Shown piece after piece: positions 5,996 through 8,835 of a stretch of 8,835 nucleotides of DNA. The translations under genes and the position numbers were made by a program. Below the pieces are notes generated by a model, which was not told the origin of the DNA, made no database searches, and worked only from the letters and a program-made list of their open reading frames with translations. The first letter of the stretch is position 1, and each line of letters opens with the position of its first letter. This stretch comes from Nocardioidaceae bacterium. Its GTDB lineage: Bacteria > Actinomycetota > Actinomycetes > Propionibacteriales > Nocardioidaceae. Where the stretch lies: contig JAGQUE010000616.1 in NCBI GenBank assembly GCA_020438665.1, positions 1 to 8,835 on the forward strand. Reading direction: 5' to 3'.

Positions 5996-6036
5996 TTCCG
6001 CACCCAGGGAACGGGGGCTATCGTACGGACCCGAAC
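5996..6036 (+). promoter_or_regulatory. Promoter of ADC-fold gene with shared 14-bp dyad
   Basis: Proposed -35 TTCCGC (5996-6001), 17-base spacer, -10 TATCGT (6019-6024), dyad GTACGGACCCGAAC (6023-6036) starting on the last two bases of the -10. The leader to the start codon is about 60 bases. It is back-to-back with the ligase promoter, whose -35 ends five bases away, so the two units are probably co-regulated. Confidence 0.55.
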
Positions 6037-6090
6037 GTCTCACGACGGGTCGCCCAGCCGGCCCTCCGACCGACCATGAGGAGCACCCCC

Positions 6091-6885
6091 ATGACCGACC
6101 AGAAGGGCTTCTTCTTCCCGCGTACGGCGTCCGGGCAGGCCTCCCTGATCCCCTCGCCGCCGTGGTACTACTCCGGCGACCTGCTGACGGTCGAATACCG
6201 CACCGACCCCGCCCGGGTGGCCGAGCTGCTGCCCGCTCCCCTCGAGCTGGCGCCGGAGGACCCCGGCGCCGTCGCCCTGATCTGGGCCGACTGGCAGTCG
6301 TGCTCCTCGACCCGCGAGGAGCTCCTCGACCCGGTGCGGTCGCAGTACAAGGAGGCGTTCGTCGTCGTCCGCTGCTCCTTCCAGGGCGAGACCTACTCCC
6401 GCTGCGTCTATATCTGGGTCGACAAGGACTTCGCCATCGCCCGCGGCATGCACCAGGGCTATCCCAAGAAGCTCGGCACGATGTGGCAGACCCGGCCGCA
6501 CGCCTTCCCCCACGCCTCGCCGGTGATCGGCCCCGGCGGTCAGTTCGGAGCCACCCTCGCCGCCGGCGACCGGCGACTGGCCGACGCCGTACTCACCCTG
6601 CGCGAGGAGTCCGACACCAACGGCTTCGTCAACGGTCACCCGATGGCCCACCACCGCATCTATCCCGACATCGCCGGCCACGGCGACGCCTACTCCGAGC
6701 TGATCCGCTCCGGCGGCGCCGAGTTCGAGGGCGGCCAGTCGTGGCGGGGCGACGTCGAGGTCAACCTCTATGACTCCCCCACCGAGGAGCTGTCACGGCT
6801 GACCGTCGACGAGGTCATCGGCGGCTACTACCGCCAGGTCGGCGTGGTCTGGGACGGCGGCACCTCGCTCGCCCGTCTCGTCTGA
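6091..6885 (+). CDS. Acetoacetate decarboxylase-family enzyme
   Basis: The 264-residue protein belongs to the acetoacetate decarboxylase (ADC) superfamily. The hallmark GYPKKLG is at 123-129. By family knowledge the first lysine (Lys126) forms the Schiff base with a keto substrate and the second (Lys127) lowers its pKa. Glu88 in SQYKEAF fits the conserved acid of the pocket. There is no signal peptide or membrane segment. ATG 6091 has AGGAG at 7-base spacing; the ATG at 6076 overlaps that site and is disfavoured. The gene is divergent from the ligase and shares its promoter motif, so it is likely part of the pathway. Many ADC-fold proteins are not decarboxylases and instead carry out aldol, dehydration or hydrolysis steps, so the reaction is open. 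A keto acid or enamine/imine-type intermediate of amine breakdown is a possible substrate. Confidence 0.9.
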   Translation: MTDQKGFFFPRTASGQASLIPSPPWYYSGDLLTVEYRTDPARVAELLPAPLELAPEDPGAVALIWADWQSCSSTREELLDPVRSQYKEAFVVVRCSFQGETYSRCVYIWVDKDFAIARGMHQGYPKKLGTMWQTRPHAFPHASPVIGPGGQFGATLAAGDRRLADAVLTLREESDTNGFVNGHPMAHHRIYPDIAGHGDAYSELIRSGGAEFEGGQSWRGDVEVNLYDSPTEELSRLTVDEVIGGYYRQVGVVWDGGTSLARLV

Positions 6886-6913
6886 GGGCGCTCGTCGAAG
6901 AGAACCGCGCCCG

Positions 6914-6943
6914 GGGCCGCGGACCCGGCAGGACCGCCGGCCC
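6914..6943. terminator. GC-rich imperfect hairpin between convergent genes
   Basis: GGGCCG (6914-6919) pairs with CGGCCC (6938-6943), with further partial pairing inside. It is placed between the convergent ADC-fold and PucR stop codons. No T-tract is present, and the region is so GC-rich that chance pairing is likely. Confidence 0.25.
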
Positions 6944-6947
6944 GGCG

Positions 6948-8456
6948 TCAGCGTCGGTACGACGCCGCCGCCGTGCGCAGCCGCCAGCTGACCAGCGCCA
7001 GGTCGACCGCCGTACGCCGCCGCCGGTCACCCAGGTCGACGCCCGCAAGGGTCTGTCCGATCCGCTCCAGGCGGGCATAGAGGGTCTGCCTGCGGATGCC
7101 CAGCGCGGCGGCGGCTGCGGTCTTGGAGAGTCCGGCGTCGAGATAGGCGTCGAGGGTGGGCACCAGCTCCGACCCGGTGCGGGCGTCGAGCTCGAGCAGC
7201 GGCCCGAGCTGGTCGTTGACGAACTGCTCGAGCTCGAGGTCGCTGACGACTGAGGAGAGCAGCCGGTAGACGCCCAGGTCGTTGGAGAGCACGACCTGGC
7301 TCTCGATCACCAGCGTGTTGGCCATCCGGGCCGCCTCCCGGGCGGCGGGCAGCGAGCGTGCCAGCCCGGCCGCGTCGCCGACCAGTGGACCGGCGACCAG
7401 CCGGACGACCCGGCCGCCGACGGTCGAGGCGAGCTCCGCGGTGAGCGACTCCGCGGCCTGGTCGAGCCGGGCGCGGAGCAGTGCCGGCCTCGTCGACACC
7501 GCGGCCAGGACCTCGCCGTCCACCGCGCCGATGAGGCAGGACCCGAACGCCCTACGCAGCGCGGTGGTCGCCGCCCGCACGCCCGTCGAGGCCGAGCCGG
7601 TCGTCTCGACGACCAGGCCGAGTGCCCGTTCGTCGGTATGGACCGTGAAGCCGACCGACCGCGCCCGCGCGGCGATGTCGGCGGAGGTGACGTAGTAGGA
7701 CTCGTCGGCGAGGTCGTGGAGCAGGTCCGCCGCGGCCGAGCCGCGATGGCCCGCCCGTCGGCGCTCGGCGGCCAGGCACACGGCCAGCGACGAGGCACAC
7801 AGCTCGACCAGCCGGCGACGATCCGGCTCGGTGGCGACCGCCAGGTGCATCCGGGGGCTCCCGGCGACCTCCACGGTGACCGAGCCGTCGGGGTCCACGT
7901 CGGCGCCGACCGCGAGCTCGCCCTGCTCGTCATAGAGGCCCACCGGCGCCTCGCACAACGCCTCGACCAGGGCCACCATGTCGGACACGCCCGACTCCGC
8001 CAGGATCGCTCGATGCAGCTCCACGGTCGCTCGGTCGGTGTAGCGCAACCGACGCAGCTCGTCGTCGAGCAGCAGTGGGTGGACGGTCTCGGTGATCTGG
8101 ATGAACGGCACCACGCCGTGCAGGACGACCAGCGGCAGGCCCGACTCCTCGGCCGCCGCCACCACCGCAGCGGGGGGATCGGGGAAGGTGCGCCCGAGCT
8201 CGAGGACGAGGGCGGCCACCCCGCGGCGGGCCAGACCCCGCACGTAGTCGCCCATCGCGTCAGGGGTGTGTCCGACCAGCCCGAGCCCGGTCGTCAGCAG
8301 CACCTCCCCGCCGCTGAGCAGCGGGGCGATCTCGTAGATCTCCGAGGTGTGCACCCAGCGCACCCGCCGGCGGTCCAGGTCCGCCCCCCGCAGCACCTCG
8401 GCACGCGCCGCCTGCATCACCGGGAGCGCCAGCAGGTCGGCGACGGACAAGGCCAT
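6948..8456 (-). CDS. PucR-family transcriptional regulator
   Basis: The 502-residue protein has the two ends typical of PucR/CdaR-type regulators. The N-terminal PucR domain (about 8-125) includes VRWVHTSEI (32-40) and LLTTGLGL (53-60). The C-terminal helix-turn-helix (about 433-490) contains LSKTAAAALGIRRQTLYARL with gaps, ending in an RRRTAVDLAL helix. The middle (about 270-400) is compatible with the degenerate GGDEF-like sensing region of these proteins. ATG 8456 is chosen because GGAGG lies 8 bases upstream; an in-frame ATG at 8558 lacks support and would add a basic tail. It is divergent from the BMP lipoprotein gene and convergent with the ADC-fold gene. PucR proteins generally control purine, amine or other nitrogen-compound catabolism, so it is the best candidate regulator for this cluster and its transporter. 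The ligand is unknown. Confidence 0.93.
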   Translation of the reverse strand: MALSVADLLALPVMQAARAEVLRGADLDRRRVRWVHTSEIYEIAPLLSGGEVLLTTGLGLVGHTPDAMGDYVRGLARRGVAALVLELGRTFPDPPAAVVAAAEESGLPLVVLHGVVPFIQITETVHPLLLDDELRRLRYTDRATVELHRAILAESGVSDMVALVEALCEAPVGLYDEQGELAVGADVDPDGSVTVEVAGSPRMHLAVATEPDRRRLVELCASSLAVCLAAERRRAGHRGSAAADLLHDLADESYYVTSADIAARARSVGFTVHTDERALGLVVETTGSASTGVRAATTALRRAFGSCLIGAVDGEVLAAVSTRPALLRARLDQAAESLTAELASTVGGRVVRLVAGPLVGDAAGLARSLPAAREAARMANTLVIESQVVLSNDLGVYRLLSSVVSDLELEQFVNDQLGPLLELDARTGSELVPTLDAYLDAGLSKTAAAAALGIRRQTLYARLERIGQTLAGVDLGDRRRRTAVDLALVSWRLRTAAASYRR

Positions 8457-8587
8457 GCCGGCATCCTCCGCCGGACCGCACATCCTGTCCATCCGTGGCC
8501 GACAGAGTTGGACGGATCGTCTCTGGTCGCGACGACGCCAACGGGGCTTGACTGGCACCTAAGAACCCCGCCGGCCCTGGAGGCCCC
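8457..8587. promoter_or_regulatory. Divergent regulatory region between PucR and transporter genes
   Basis: This 131-bp gap carries both promoters. It contains the dyad ATCCGT (8491-8496) and ACGGAT (8512-8517), separated by 15 bases, a plausible PucR operator. TTGACT (8548-8553) resembles a -35, but nothing like a -10 follows at the right distance. The 14-bp dyad found in the other three promoters was not found here on either strand. Confidence 0.4.
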
Positions 8588-8835
8588 ATGCGCACATCCA
8601 CCATCGCCCAGGGCTCGCACCGAGCCCCCCGCCCGCGCCGCGCGACGAGCCTGCTCGTGGTCGTCACCCTCGCCTTCCTCTGGATCCTGACCGCCTGTGG
8701 CGGCACGACCGGCGACGAGTCCACCGGCAGTCAGTCGGGCGACTCGTCTGCCCCCCTCGTCTACGGCGTCTTCGCCACCCCCTTGGAGGAGCCGTGGGAC
8801 GGCGCGATCCACGCCGCGCTGACCTCGGCCGCCGA
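8588..8835 (+). CDS. BMP-family ABC transporter substrate-binding lipoprotein (5' part)
   Basis: The reading frame starts at ATG 8588, with GGAGG at 8579-8583 (4-base spacing), and runs off the window after 82 complete codons. The N-terminus is a lipoprotein signal: a basic stretch (HRAPRPRRA, 11-19), a hydrophobic core (about 21-34) and lipobox LTAC with Cys37 as the lipidation site. A Gly/Thr/Ser-rich linker follows. The mature domain opens with VYGVFATPLEEPWDGAIH (60-77), which resembles the start of the BMP (PnrA/Med-like) periplasmic-binding family, where the EEPW element is typical. BMP proteins often bind nucleosides or purines, but others serve different nitrogen compounds. The permease and ATPase genes should follow beyond the window. 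The position divergent from PucR suggests it imports the cluster's substrate or inducer. Confidence 0.85.
   Translation, partial: MRTSTIAQGSHRAPRPRRATSLLVVVTLAFLWILTACGGTTGDESTGSQSGDSSAPLVYGVFATPLEEPWDGAIHAALTSAA

Noticed and set aside
8551..8558. ACTGGCAC upstream of the transporter gene, matching part of the palindromic repeat arm
   Set aside because: Only eight bases match and no inverted partner is present, so it is not a third repeat copy.
1..8835. CRISPR array, tRNA, rRNA or transposase gene
   Set aside because: No regularly spaced direct repeats, no cloverleaf-like sequence and no transposase motif were seen on either strand.

Overview
This is a GC-rich stretch of actinobacterial chromosome. 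The codon use, the AGGAG-type ribosome binding sites and the gene families suggest Nocardioides or a relative, but the genus is an inference. Eight protein genes account for nearly all of it, and no gene-free stretch exceeds 300 bases. The genes form a catabolic cluster whose parts recall amine-degradation systems: a glutamine synthetase-like ligase, a glutamine amidotransferase-like hydrolase, a cytochrome P450, a Rieske-type oxygenase with its flavin/iron-sulfur reductase, an acetoacetate decarboxylase-fold enzyme, a PucR-type regulator and the start of a BMP-family ABC transporter lipoprotein.

Layout. 1-66 is a palindromic repeat. 106-810 (-) is the amidotransferase. A 191-bp divergent regulatory region (811-1001) follows, then 1002-1964 (+) reductase and 1978-3018 (+) Rieske-type protein. 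3019-3174 lies between convergent genes and holds a second, inverted copy of the palindromic repeat. 3175-4455 (-) is the P450 and 4538-5893 (-) the GS-like ligase, probably co-transcribed in the order ligase then P450. A 197-bp divergent promoter region (5894-6090) leads to 6091-6885 (+), the ADC-fold enzyme. 6948-8456 (-) is the PucR regulator. 8588 to the window end (+) is the truncated lipoprotein gene.

Two observations stand out. First, the three main transcription units (reductase/Rieske, ligase/P450, ADC) share one promoter architecture. Each has a -10 hexamer TAYYGT whose last two bases begin a 14-bp dyad of the form GTWCGG-AS-CCNAAY, at identical phasing in all three. This looks like the operator of a cluster-wide regulon. 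Second, the Rieske-type protein keeps the first cluster ligand pair (Cys-x-His) but has Ala and Ser where the second Cys and His should be. Its mononuclear iron site also looks altered, although its reductase partner has every cofactor motif.

A working model, inferred by analogy with aniline (TdnQ/TdnT), isopropylamine (IpuC) and morpholine/piperidine (P450 plus GS-like) systems: the ABC transporter imports a nitrogenous substrate, the ligase gamma-glutamylates an amine, the P450 and/or Rieske system oxidises it, the amidotransferase removes the glutamyl group, and the ADC-fold enzyme handles a keto-acid-like product. The substrate cannot be read from the sequence.
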